A DNA stretch of 64,000 nucleotides from Histomonas meleagridis (Eukaryota; Parabasalia; Tritrichomonadida; Dientamoebidae): contig WSYJ01000146.1 in the NCBI GenBank assembly GCA_020186115.1, forward strand, positions 186,001 through 250,000. Reading direction: 5' to 3'. The translations under genes and the position numbers were made by a program. Shown one piece after another: positions 29,469-38,367 of this stretch (positions are counted from its first letter, which is position 1; each line of letters opens with the position of its first letter). Under the pieces are notes generated by a model. It searched no databases and was not told the DNA's origin. It saw only the letters and a program-made list of their open reading frames with translations.

Positions 29469-30413
29469 TCATAAAAATTGGACAATCTGTTTTCTAGGGA
29501 GTTCAAGTCTCCCAAGGTCCTTGACGGATTCTTCTTCTAATTGTGCTCGACTATATCTTGAAATGTGGTCATTCATCAAAACTATGATCTCATCTTTTGT
29601 TGCCGCAAAGAAAGGTTTACACGCACCAATTTCTGAAACTATGCATTCAAGTGCGCGCAACGTTAGAACTCCATCACTATCAACAGCAACATAGCTAATT
29701 AATCCTGTAGTATTATCAACTTTAAGCGGGCAAATACTTCGTATTGGTTTGGGGCGCCCCGAAAAAGTGAACTGAGCGATAACTTGTAATGCTGTCAAAA
29801 TACAAACAGACCCGTCATCAAGAGCAGCAATACAACAAGTTTCATTAGGAAGAGGTGCCATGCTGGTCGCATTAGATCGGATATCGAGTGGATAAGTCAT
29901 TGTGTTTGTAGAAAGATCTATAACTGATATTTTTGAATTAGTATCTGAAACCCAACAGTACTTGCTAGAGCAGCAAGCTACGTTGTAAGTACTTTTGCTT
30001 GTAAATGATTTAATATGTGTACCTGTTGAATCCCAAATATGTGCAACTTTGTCCGATCCAATTGAAAATAGATGACAGTTTTTTGAACTAGCTACACATA
30101 AAACATTTTCTGAATGTGCTTTAGTGGATCCAGGAAGTGAATATGTCATTAAAAGATTTAGATCAGAATCAAATTCGGATATACATCCGTTTTGAAAACC
30201 AATAATGTAGGTTTCTGATTCAATTGCACAAGCGCAAGATGGTGTCAAACTCAAAAATCTTGATGAAATAACCTCTGACTTTGATCTAACTTCAACATAA
30301 TTTTGTTTTGTATAAATCAAAACTTTCCCATTGAATGAAGTCATTCCAATTACTTCATTTGGTATTTGGGAGGAATCATCATCAACATGAGCAACAGATG
30401 TTCCTGTGCCCAT
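29469..30413 (-). CDS. WD40-like beta-propeller protein with myristoylation-type N-terminus
   Basis: 314 residues of beta-rich sequence forming about six or seven WD40-like blades (for example LFSIGSDKVAHIWDSTG, CIAALDDGSVCILTA). The N-terminus MGTGTSVA fits an N-myristoylation signal (Gly2, Ser6), suggesting membrane attachment. It lacks catalytic motifs and is probably a scaffold. The gene starts 31 bases after the stop of the preceding DUF3447/ankyrin locus on the same strand, so its promoter lies in that locus's last unit; AACGGTCGC is found about 25 bases upstream. Confidence 0.65.
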   Translation of the reverse strand: MGTGTSVAHVDDDSSQIPNEVIGMTSFNGKVLIYTKQNYVEVRSKSEVISSRFLSLTPSCACAIESETYIIGFQNGCISEFDSDLNLLMTYSLPGSTKAHSENVLCVASSKNCHLFSIGSDKVAHIWDSTGTHIKSFTSKSTYNVACCSSKYCWVSDTNSKISVIDLSTNTMTYPLDIRSNATSMAPLPNETCCIAALDDGSVCILTALQVIAQFTFSGRPKPIRSICPLKVDNTTGLISYVAVDSDGVLTLRALECIVSEIGACKPFFAATKDEIIVLMNDHISRYSRAQLEEESVKDLGRLELPRKQIVQFL

Positions 30414-30443
30414 TAAATTAGCACTTTTTCAATAAAGCGACCG

Positions 30444-31826
30444 TTATTTTTGTAATTGTACTATTTCTGCATAACCACTTGAACATGCTAAAATATATGC
30501 TGTCTCAAATAATTTGATTAATTTCCAAATATTTTTTTTAAAATATTAAATTATTAAAATAAAATCCAAATTAAACAAATAAATACTTTTAGCATTAATA
30601 TTAATTCCTTCTTGTTTCAAAATATATTTAACAAGCTCAAGATTACTTGAATTGGAAATATTTAATAAAATATCTTTTGGAATTTGATTGTTTTGGAAAA
30701 AGTATTGAACAAGAAATATGTTTCCGTTTCTTACTGATTCATTAATAACATTATCATTAATTTTCATTCCATCATCAATTAAATATATTAAAATTTCAAA
30801 GTTATAACATAAAACACATTTAACTCCTAATTCCCCCAAATTATTAATTTTTTCAATTTTATTTTCATATAAATAATGAAAGTTATCGTTTCGATGAAAT
30901 TTAACTGCTGTTTCATATGCATTTTCAAATAATGTATGATTTTGTTCACATAGATGAAGAATTTCTAAATTCCCACCTGCAATCGCATATTTACCTGTAC
31001 TTTCTAATTTTGCACCATTCACAAGTAAATATTTGAAACATTTAACAGATGAAAAAAATGCTGCATAATCAATTAATGTAACATTTTCTTCATTAACAAA
31101 TGAACATCTTTCATAAGGCGATGGTTTTATTATTTGATTAAAGTCAAAATTATGTTGTGATGATATTTCTTGAAGTTTTTCGATTTCATCATTCCGAATT
31201 ATTTTCGCAATTTCATTCGGATTATTTCCTTCTTTAATTAATTTATCATCAAGTTTATTATTATTTTTCATTTGGTTATTCGAATGCTTATCGTAATAGT
31301 CATAAAATATATTATAATATTGAGTGTTTCCTTTTGTATGAAATTGGTTAAATAATTTTGAAATATCTTCTTTAATTAAATTTCGTTCATTCATATGAAA
31401 AATTATATAAAAAGTTTCTTGTGATTTCATTTTACATATATGATTAATAAATATTTCAATGATTTTATAATTTTCATTTATTTCTTTTTCTTTATTTTCA
31501 AGTGCTTCTAAATAATTTAAATATAAATCAATGTCACTTTTTCGAGATACAAATGCAGAATAGATTAAAATACTTATAACAATATTAAATGAATATGGAT
31601 AATTTGTGTCTAAAACATTCATTGTTTGTTCAATTGAATGTTGAAGATTTTCATTTGATAAATTAAAAACCATTTCCTGAAGTGATACTAAGTATGGAAG
31701 ATAATCTATACTATTTACAGGATCTGTTTGTAGATTTAATGAATATTCTGTGGAATTTGAGGAAGAATTCACTTGTGTTTTATGTAATGTTATATACATA
31801 TTATGCGTTAAAAGCAGAAAATACAT
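30444..31826 (-). CDS. DUF3447/ankyrin protein (copy 1 of an inverted duplication)
   Basis: The main frame is 31826-30546 (426 residues). N-terminal helical domain about 1-200; NPNEIAKIIRNDEIEKLQEI; NFDFNQIIKPSPYERCSFVN; LIDYAAFFSSVKCFKYLL; AIAGGNLEILHLCEQNH; a first ankyrin unit ending GININAKS. It then reads 12 spacer residues (IYLFNLDFILII) and stops. After an 81-nt spacer (30504-30584) one short ankyrin unit (TAYILACSSGYAEIVQLQK) ends at TAA 30444-30446. About 290 residues are nearly identical to the plus-strand copy at 54.2 kb. Two ATGs in different frames (31830 and 31826) overlap at the start; only 31826 opens the protein. Confidence 0.75.
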
Positions 31827-32112
31827 ACATTTAAACCCTTAGCTAGATCAAATTTTACAAAGCATTTTTTTTTTTTGAAAATACTATTGTTGATTGACAG
31901 TGCAGAAATTTCTGTTTTCGTTAACTCAAAAAGACCTCAGAATTTAACAAGAATAAATGTAGGATTAGCATGGAAAAGTAATTTTAATGATATTTTTACA
32001 CAAGTCAGAAGACAAAGATTTCCGGAAATCACCCACTGCAAGTAAAAAGTGACAAGATGATTCAAATGCCAGCTTCTGTGGTTTACTTGTATCGTTAAAA
32101 TCGACCAAAGTC
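31827..32112. other. Intergenic, start of inverted duplication plus promoter
   Basis: 31827-31885 is still similar to 54108-54181 in inverted orientation (AT tract then TTTGTAAAATTTGA). The rest carries the promoter of the ARM protein, including AAGTGACA at about 32046. Confidence 0.45.
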
Positions 32113-33321
32113 ATGAGCAGGAACGATGTAAGAACAACAATTCAAAATGAAAATATTGAATCTTTCAACACTGACTTAGTTCTACAAGCTAATTTAAAGC
32201 TTCAGTCAGATGATGATAATATCCAATCAGAAGGGTTGATGGAATATATCAACTTATTGGAATCACCATTTGAAGATCAAGTCATGGCAAATGGTGGAAG
32301 AGAAGCACTTGCTTATTTCATGGGCTTATCCTGGAATGGATGTTCTGAACGCACTCAAAAACTTGCTATTATGTGTCTATCCAAAGTAATAAGTGATTCT
32401 TACTTTGATGTTGAAATGGTTATTCGTGCTGATTTTTTACACCATTTAATCAATAATCATCTTCAAGGTCCACCACAATTTGTTAATGCCACCACCAAAT
32501 TATTATCGATTGTATTTTCTGAGAGTAGTGTTGCTCGTGAGATTATATATAGCACTAACATTTTTGATCGCCTTCTTCAACTTCCACTTGAGTGCAATAC
32601 TGGTGAATTAATTTGCTTAGCAGTTGAACATTCAGATGAACCGGTACCACAAATCGCGCAACTAGCAGCTTTAATGTTACAACTATTAGAAACCGACAAT
32701 TTCATGAATGCATGTTATTCCTTACGATGTTTTTCGATATTAATATCACGAAATTGGAATATTTTTGACTTTGAAAAACTTCATCAAATTCTTCCACGTT
32801 ATCTTGATTGTGAAATTCTTGAAGTATCAACAGCAGCATTTTTAGTTCTTGAGCAAATCCCACCAAATCAAAACGACATTAATGCAGTCATTGATTGTAT
32901 GAAATATAGTAATAGTCATTCGCATCATGCATTAAAATATTTAAAGAAAAGCATTATGATTTGGAAAGATTCTCCGCCATCGAAACTTATTGAGGCACTT
33001 CAATTTCTTCTTGAACATTCTTCATTTAGAATTGCTCAAGAAGCTTTGATGTTAGTGATTCCGGCGTTGAATGGTAACTCTGCTAAAATAACACCTGATT
33101 TAATAAAACTAATTTGTAAGTTTTTATCGGATACGTTGACCGGTAAAAATGCAATTGCAACATTAAGAGTAATAATGAACTTCATGCAGACACCAGAAAA
33201 CGCTTCATTGTTCAAAACAATCATTTCTGAATTCGAGCCGGAAATTGAACAATTCATTTTAGATGAAGATAATGAAGTAGCAAATGTAGCTCAAGAATTA
33301 TTAGATTTTATGGAAATATAA
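32113..33321 (+). CDS. Armadillo-repeat-like protein
   Basis: 402 residues starting MSRNDVRTTIQNENIE. The body is successive helical hairpins (QKLAIMCLSKVISDS, VNATTKLLSIVF, PQIAQLAALMLQLLE), ending with the typical last helix (DNEVANVAQELLDFM). It has the same build as the protein at 800-2197. No enzymatic motif. Likely a binding scaffold; the ARM fold is inferred from pattern. TCATGA surrounds the start codon. Confidence 0.65.
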   Translation: MSRNDVRTTIQNENIESFNTDLVLQANLKLQSDDDNIQSEGLMEYINLLESPFEDQVMANGGREALAYFMGLSWNGCSERTQKLAIMCLSKVISDSYFDVEMVIRADFLHHLINNHLQGPPQFVNATTKLLSIVFSESSVAREIIYSTNIFDRLLQLPLECNTGELICLAVEHSDEPVPQIAQLAALMLQLLETDNFMNACYSLRCFSILISRNWNIFDFEKLHQILPRYLDCEILEVSTAAFLVLEQIPPNQNDINAVIDCMKYSNSHSHHALKYLKKSIMIWKDSPPSKLIEALQFLLEHSSFRIAQEALMLVIPALNGNSAKITPDLIKLICKFLSDTLTGKNAIATLRVIMNFMQTPENASLFKTIISEFEPEIEQFILDEDNEVANVAQELLDFMEI

Positions 33322-33403
33322 TTGTTAGAAATAAATAAAGAAAAAACGTTTATGCTTAAGGGTAATTTTTTTCCCTTTTTAATACGTTACTAAAAAATTT
33401 AAA

Positions 33404-34225
33404 ATGAGTGATACAGAATATTATACTGCAGAATATTACACAACAGAAAATGAATCAACAGCTACAATAGAAAAAGATGGAGAAACACATGAAGAATTGG
33501 GCCAAAATGATGATGAGGATAAAAAAGAAAATGAAGAAAAAAATGAAGAAGAAGAAAAGAAAGAACCTCCAGAACCTGAACAAGATCCATTAGAAGGTAT
33601 AACATATGAAGATGATCCTGATGCTGAGCTTCCACAATATGGTGAACAATCATATTGGGATGAGCGTTACACAAATGATTCAGAATGTTTTGAGTGGTAT
33701 CAAGAACCTGAAGCATTGTTACCAATATGTCAAGAGTTTATTGATCCAGAAAAAAATGTTCTTGTTATTGGAACAGGTACTTCAGAATTAACTCCATATT
33801 TATCACAAAACGGATTTGAAAATATCACCGCAATTGATTATTCAAAAATCGCAATTAAAAAGATGAAAAAACGAAATCAAGAAATTGAAAATATTACATG
33901 GAAGGTTATGGATATTCGAAAAATGTCTTTCTTTCCTAACTCTGATTTTCAATCAGTTATTGACAAAGGTACACTTGATTGTTTATTCCATGTTAGTGAG
34001 TCTGATGTTTTTTCTGCATTATCTGAAATTTCACGTGTTTTAAAACGACGTGGTGTATATATTTGTGTATCTTATGCACCTCCTGAAGAAAGGAAAGAAT
34101 TTTTTGAAAGACCAGCAGATCTTAATCTTGAGTTAGAAAAAGTTATAGAACTCAAAAAACCTGTTCCATCTGATGAGCCTCATTATGTTTACATCGTCCG
34201 TAAGTGTGGAAAACTTTTGACATAA
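33404..34225 (+). CDS. Class I SAM methyltransferase, EEF1AKMT4/METTL13-like
   Basis: 273 residues. An acidic, Glu-rich tail occupies residues 1-75. The catalytic domain then has SYWDERYTND (typical family entry motif), motif I VLVIGTGTSELTPYL (about 125), FENITAIDYSKIAI, WKVMDIRKMSFFPNSDF and the family signature VIDKGTLDCL, followed by ISRVLKRRGVYICVSYAPP. Relatives methylate lysines of translation elongation factor 1A; the substrate here is inferred. Motif I has IGTGTSE where most enzymes have GCG, so activity may differ. An ACGTTA element lies about 18 bases before the ATG. Converges with its paralogue, 7 bases between stops. Confidence 0.85.
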   Translation: MSDTEYYTAEYYTTENESTATIEKDGETHEELGQNDDEDKKENEEKNEEEEKKEPPEPEQDPLEGITYEDDPDAELPQYGEQSYWDERYTNDSECFEWYQEPEALLPICQEFIDPEKNVLVIGTGTSELTPYLSQNGFENITAIDYSKIAIKKMKKRNQEIENITWKVMDIRKMSFFPNSDFQSVIDKGTLDCLFHVSESDVFSALSEISRVLKRRGVYICVSYAPPEERKEFFERPADLNLELEKVIELKKPVPSDEPHYVYIVRKCGKLLT

Positions 34226-34232
34226 AAAGTAT

Positions 34233-34868
34233 TTATTCATTCTTTTTACATTCATAAACAAAAAAGTGGAACGATCGGGTTGGCGGGAGTGTGTGAACTT
34301 TAACGGTCCAATTGAACTCACTTTGTTCAAAAAGTCGTTTCCGAAAGTGCGGTTGGCCAAATGTGATTTGAATGAAAGTTCCTCCTGGCTTGAGGACTTT
34401 GTAAACTTGGCGGAAATATTTGGCTGCATCTTCATAGACATCCTCTCCTATTTCCCATTTATCTGATCTTTCTATAATTAATGCATCAAGTGTTCCTTTG
34501 TCAATTGCAAAATCAAAAGATCCTTCTGGATATGGAAAAGGTTTTGTAACATCAACTACATCCCACTTCATACCACGAGTGTCAGATTCTTTACAAAGTT
34601 CTATGCACTTTGGTGAAATATCAATATTTGTAATGTTATGAAATCCTTTATCGTATATAACTTCTTGTATTTTTGAAATTCCGCACCCCAAATTTATTAT
34701 TGAAGATTCTTTTGAAGGAATTAATGAATAAATTAATTGCATTAAATTATCATCATAAGCACCAGTAAACCATTCATATGCATCTTCTTTTTTACACTTG
34801 TGGTATTCATTATCCCACCATTCAGGTAGGGCGTAAAGAGAATTATCCTCACTTTCGAAGTCAGTCAT
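34233..34868 (-). CDS. Class I SAM methyltransferase, EEF1AKMT4-like paralogue
   Basis: 211 residues. It has PEWWDNEYHKC near the start, motif I IINLGCGISKIQEVIYDKGF, ITNIDISPKCIEL, MKWDVVDVTKPFPYPEGSFD, FAIDKGTLDALI, VYKVLKPGGTFIQITFGQPH, and the C-terminal FHFFVYE. This order and the GTLDAL signature match eEF1A lysine methyltransferase 4 closely. The canonical GCG loop is kept, unlike in the neighbour at 33404. Two diverged family members lie tail-to-tail. A TCACATG initiator-like sequence overlaps the start codon. Confidence 0.85.
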   Translation of the reverse strand: MTDFESEDNSLYALPEWWDNEYHKCKKEDAYEWFTGAYDDNLMQLIYSLIPSKESSIINLGCGISKIQEVIYDKGFHNITNIDISPKCIELCKESDTRGMKWDVVDVTKPFPYPEGSFDFAIDKGTLDALIIERSDKWEIGEDVYEDAAKYFRQVYKVLKPGGTFIQITFGQPHFRKRLFEQSEFNWTVKVHTLPPTRSFHFFVYECKKNE

Positions 34869-34917
34869 GTGAATGTCTTGCTGGTCAGGACATGTTATGT
34901 GAACAAAAAATTTATTT

Positions 34918-34926
34918 GGGGTGCCC
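34918..34926 (+). promoter_or_regulatory. GGGGTGCCC box in a divergent promoter
   Basis: GGGGTGCCC between the methyltransferase start (34868, minus) and the RRM gene start (34958, plus), about 35-50 bases from each. Same core as at 27357, 37091 and 40261. Confidence 0.3.
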
Positions 34927-34957
34927 TATTATGGGCATGCTTCCATAAAAATTTTGC

Positions 34958-37057
34958 ATGAATAGAAATCCACAAAATTTGTCAAATCAAAATGTACCTC
35001 GTTTTATAAATCAAAATCAATTCATAGAAACAGGCATTTTGATGGATCCGGTTTCAAACTCACAACATTCTGTGGGCATGAATGTTAATCAACAATTAGA
35101 TACGAATTCACAAATATTAGTACCAGATCAATCTATCCGATTTTTTAACTCAAATCCACAATCTTTAAATTCAAATCAAATAATTCAACCACAGTCACAA
35201 TTTGTTAATGCAAATCAGCAATTAAACCAATTCCAGCAATTAGAATCATACTCAGGAATAAACTCCGTTCAGCAATTAAATGCAAACCCTCAATTCTTGA
35301 ATCAAGCAAATTTAAATTTACAATATTTAAATCAACCTCAATTAATGAATATAAGCCAACAACTCATGCCTTCTAATCAAAAGGTTAATTTAATTCCTCA
35401 GCCTTCTAGTACAAATCAACAAATTATAAATCCAAATCAACAAATAAATCAAATGCAATTTCAAGGCACAAACCTTCAACTCATGGGTACCGATGGGTAT
35501 GGCGAAGAAGAATATATGGAACCTCAATTTACGATAAATCAAAATCAAAATTTGCAACCCACAAAGAAAAAACAACAGCTTAATCAAACCACCCACGTTA
35601 GCGTAAGTGTCAATATAAACACAAGTCCTTGTTTTGTTGACCAAAATCAATGTGTCAATGTAAAGCATAAAAATCCAAAAAGTGCAAAACCGAATCAATC
35701 AAAATCGAATTTACAAATCATAAAGCCTAGTCAACAACCGAAGGCAAGCATCCAATTCATAAGGCCAAACCAACAATTAAATCCAAACCTAAAAGGGAAT
35801 GTTAAAAATCAACAACAATTTAATATGAAGCCGCAGACTATTGTTTCACAACAATATATGAATAACCAACAGCAAATTCTAAATCAGCAATATGTAAATA
35901 CTAATCAACAATTTAATATGAACCCACAGATTATTATGCCGAATCAACAATTAAATCCAAATCAATTTATAAATAATAATCAGCAAATTCCAAATCAACA
36001 ATTCAACACGAGCCCACAGACTATGATGAAAGGTCAACAGTTTTTAATGCAGCAACAAATTCCAAATCAACAATTTGTAAATAACCAACAAATTCCAAAT
36101 CAGCAATATGTAAATAACCAACAAATTCCAAATCAGCAATATGTAAATAACCAACAAATTCCAAATCAGCAATATGTAAATAACCAACAAATTCCAAATC
36201 AACAACAATTTATGAATATTAATCAGCAACAAATTCCAAATCAGCAATATGTAAATAACCAACAAATTCCAAATCAGCAATATGTAAATAACCAACAAAT
36301 TCCAAATCAACAACAATTTATGAATATTAATCAGCAACAAATTCCAAACCAACAGTTCAACCTAAATCCATTCATATACAACAACCAGCCCATGCAAACA
36401 CTTCAATTTATTAATGTGAATCCACAATTCGCAAACGTAAACATGAATCAACAGATGAATCCAAATCATAATGGAACACAAAAGGTCAAAAACAAGCAAA
36501 ACAAAAATAATAACAATAATATCAACATACATGACGAAAACTTTTGTAAAGATCAAAACGTATACATCCGCTTATATAGCCATGTCTCCAGTCCGTCATT
36601 CATACGTAACAGACTGAAGAAAATGTTTTCGTCGTGTGGCGAAATCCAATCAATATATATCAAAATCGAGTCAAAAAAAGAATTAGCGATTGGGTTTATA
36701 TATTTCTCATCGATCGAAGGCGCAAAGCGGGCTATAGAAGAATCAATCTATAATATATATAAAGGGAAGCAAGTACACGCTTCAACTTATGTGCCGAAAG
36801 ATCAAGCAAAAAACAAAAATAAAAATAAGAAATTTGCTCAAAGTAATCATTTGGAGAGGAAAATACTAAACAAAATTTGGAATATGGGAATTGACGCAGA
36901 ATTATACGACTCAAGAATTGCTGATATGTCCGACGAACAAAGAGAAGTATTATTGAGGGGTGACGATATTTTGAATAAATGGATAGAAAACGCTAAAAGT
37001 CAGGCAGCAAGCTTAAATAGGAATATAATGGCAAAACAACAAAACGAAGATGTTTGA
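34958..37057 (+). CDS. Q/N-rich RNA-binding protein with C-terminal RRM
   Basis: 699 residues. Residues 1-520 are a Gln/Asn-rich, prion-like low-complexity region with a tandem 11-residue repeat (NNQQIPNQQYV). Residues about 530-610 form an RRM: RNP2-like VYIRLYS, RNP1-like LAIGFIYFSS, and the helix EGAKRAIEESIY. The last 80 residues (ERKILNKIWNMG, then ELYDSRIADM...LLRGDDILNKWIENAK) are helical and faintly like the MLLE/PABC domain of poly(A)-binding proteins, which is weak inference. Such proteins assemble RNP granules. GC content of the RRM part is higher than that of the repeats. No introns seen. Confidence 0.75.
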   Translation: MNRNPQNLSNQNVPRFINQNQFIETGILMDPVSNSQHSVGMNVNQQLDTNSQILVPDQSIRFFNSNPQSLNSNQIIQPQSQFVNANQQLNQFQQLESYSGINSVQQLNANPQFLNQANLNLQYLNQPQLMNISQQLMPSNQKVNLIPQPSSTNQQIINPNQQINQMQFQGTNLQLMGTDGYGEEEYMEPQFTINQNQNLQPTKKKQQLNQTTHVSVSVNINTSPCFVDQNQCVNVKHKNPKSAKPNQSKSNLQIIKPSQQPKASIQFIRPNQQLNPNLKGNVKNQQQFNMKPQTIVSQQYMNNQQQILNQQYVNTNQQFNMNPQIIMPNQQLNPNQFINNNQQIPNQQFNTSPQTMMKGQQFLMQQQIPNQQFVNNQQIPNQQYVNNQQIPNQQYVNNQQIPNQQYVNNQQIPNQQQFMNINQQQIPNQQYVNNQQIPNQQYVNNQQIPNQQQFMNINQQQIPNQQFNLNPFIYNNQPMQTLQFINVNPQFANVNMNQQMNPNHNGTQKVKNKQNKNNNNNINIHDENFCKDQNVYIRLYSHVSSPSFIRNRLKKMFSSCGEIQSIYIKIESKKELAIGFIYFSSIEGAKRAIEESIYNIYKGKQVHASTYVPKDQAKNKNKNKKFAQSNHLERKILNKIWNMGIDAELYDSRIADMSDEQREVLLRGDDILNKWIENAKSQAASLNRNIMAKQQNEDV
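36050..36352 (+). repeat. 33-bp coding minisatellite
   Basis: Tandem 33-base units encoding NNQQIPNQQYV, some units with a QFMNINQQ insertion that makes a longer higher-order repeat (two copies). Units are nearly identical in DNA, so copy number probably varies between strains by slippage or unequal exchange. Confidence 0.85.
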
Positions 37058-38367
37058 CCAGTTTACGGGAAAGTGTTCGGGACCCATTTCGGGTGCCCTG
37101 CAAAAGTGACAGCGTCTGTCGACCAAAAAAAAAATATACAGATGTTATTAAAATGTATTTGTAGTTATTTATTTTTTGAAAAGTATAACAAGTCGCGAGG
37201 CCCAAATCAGCTCAGGCATGCGGTTAACCGTGAATTGCATTCAAATTGATTGATTGTGTTAAGAATTTTGTGTGCATTAAAATCTTCGAACCGCCTGACA
37301 CATTTATTTGTTTTTGAAAAGTTTACGTAAAGAGCATTTTTGTTGAGGAGACAGAACAAAACAACCGAAACTAATGAAATTATTCGAATATTACTTGATG
37401 TAGAAAAAATTATTTTTGAATTAAAGGAAAGAAAACATGAATGAACCTGTGAAACATTCTTTAATATTATTATTGAAGATTACTTTTTTGGAATCAAGTT
37501 CTGATGATTCGAATAATTCAGCAAAAAAAAATCAAGCCAACAAAGTCAAAGGACATGTTTTCAAGTTCCTATAGACAAAAAATCTTCTATAAATGAAAAA
37601 GATAAATTGATAAACTTTATATATATTCAAATCGTAAACAAACAAATGAAATAAGTGATATTCATAGTTTTGGATTGCGAAGTTCAAAAATAACGGGGAG
37701 GAGACCAACTCCAATATTGGCTTGATCAAGTAACAATTTCCCAAAATCAAGTTTTAATACACTAATTTTTTGATGATTATAGTAGTTATTGATGTGAATA
37801 ATATAATTATGATATATTATTAAATTAAAATAAAGATAATTGATATGATATATATGTCAACAATTTTTATTGTAATACTTTATAATTGAAGTTCTAAAGA
37901 ATTAAGTTGGCATCATTTGATCATGTATATTGCTCTAGTTTTCTTTTTATAATAAATCTTCACAATGTGAGTTCAAATTGAATACCTTGAAATCAATAGA
38001 AAACTTTACATTTTTTTTGAATATATAAAAAACGATAAAACCTGAAAAATCATGATTTGACTTGTTTAACACAATTTTCAGTCTCACAAAAAAATTGCAA
38101 TCTAAAATTGAACTGTTGTAAATAACTTTTTCAAGTGTACATAACTGAAACCGTTTTGCTCTCACATTTTTCAAAAATCTTTTGAGCAAAGTAATGACCA
38201 AGGCCAATTCAAAAGCTCACTCGGTCAGATTATATTCAAAACAAGCTGCATGGTCCCTTATGTCAATTTCAGTTTTAGGCTCAAAATTTGTCGTCTGCTT
38301 TTGCGTTGTTTGCCACAAGGAACTTTTTCCAAATATTAACCTCAAGTATTAATCCTAGTAGTACATC
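37058..38367. other. Intergenic, fossil fragments only
   Basis: About 1.3 kb without an intact gene. It contains GGGTGCCC (37091-37098) directly followed by AAGTGACA (about 37102), a promoter-like pair with no gene behind it. A plus-strand frame at about 37437-37560 (MNEPVKHSL, SSSDDSNNSAKKNQ) soon runs into stops, and weak minus-strand frames lie at 37532-37750 and 37947-38207. A GGTTAACC palindrome lies near 37222. Probably the ruins of one or two genes. Confidence 0.4.

Noticed and set aside
36044-36352. Minus-strand repetitive frame (LLVIYILLIWN type) over the Q/N repeats
   Set aside because: Antisense shadow of the 33-bp coding minisatellite.
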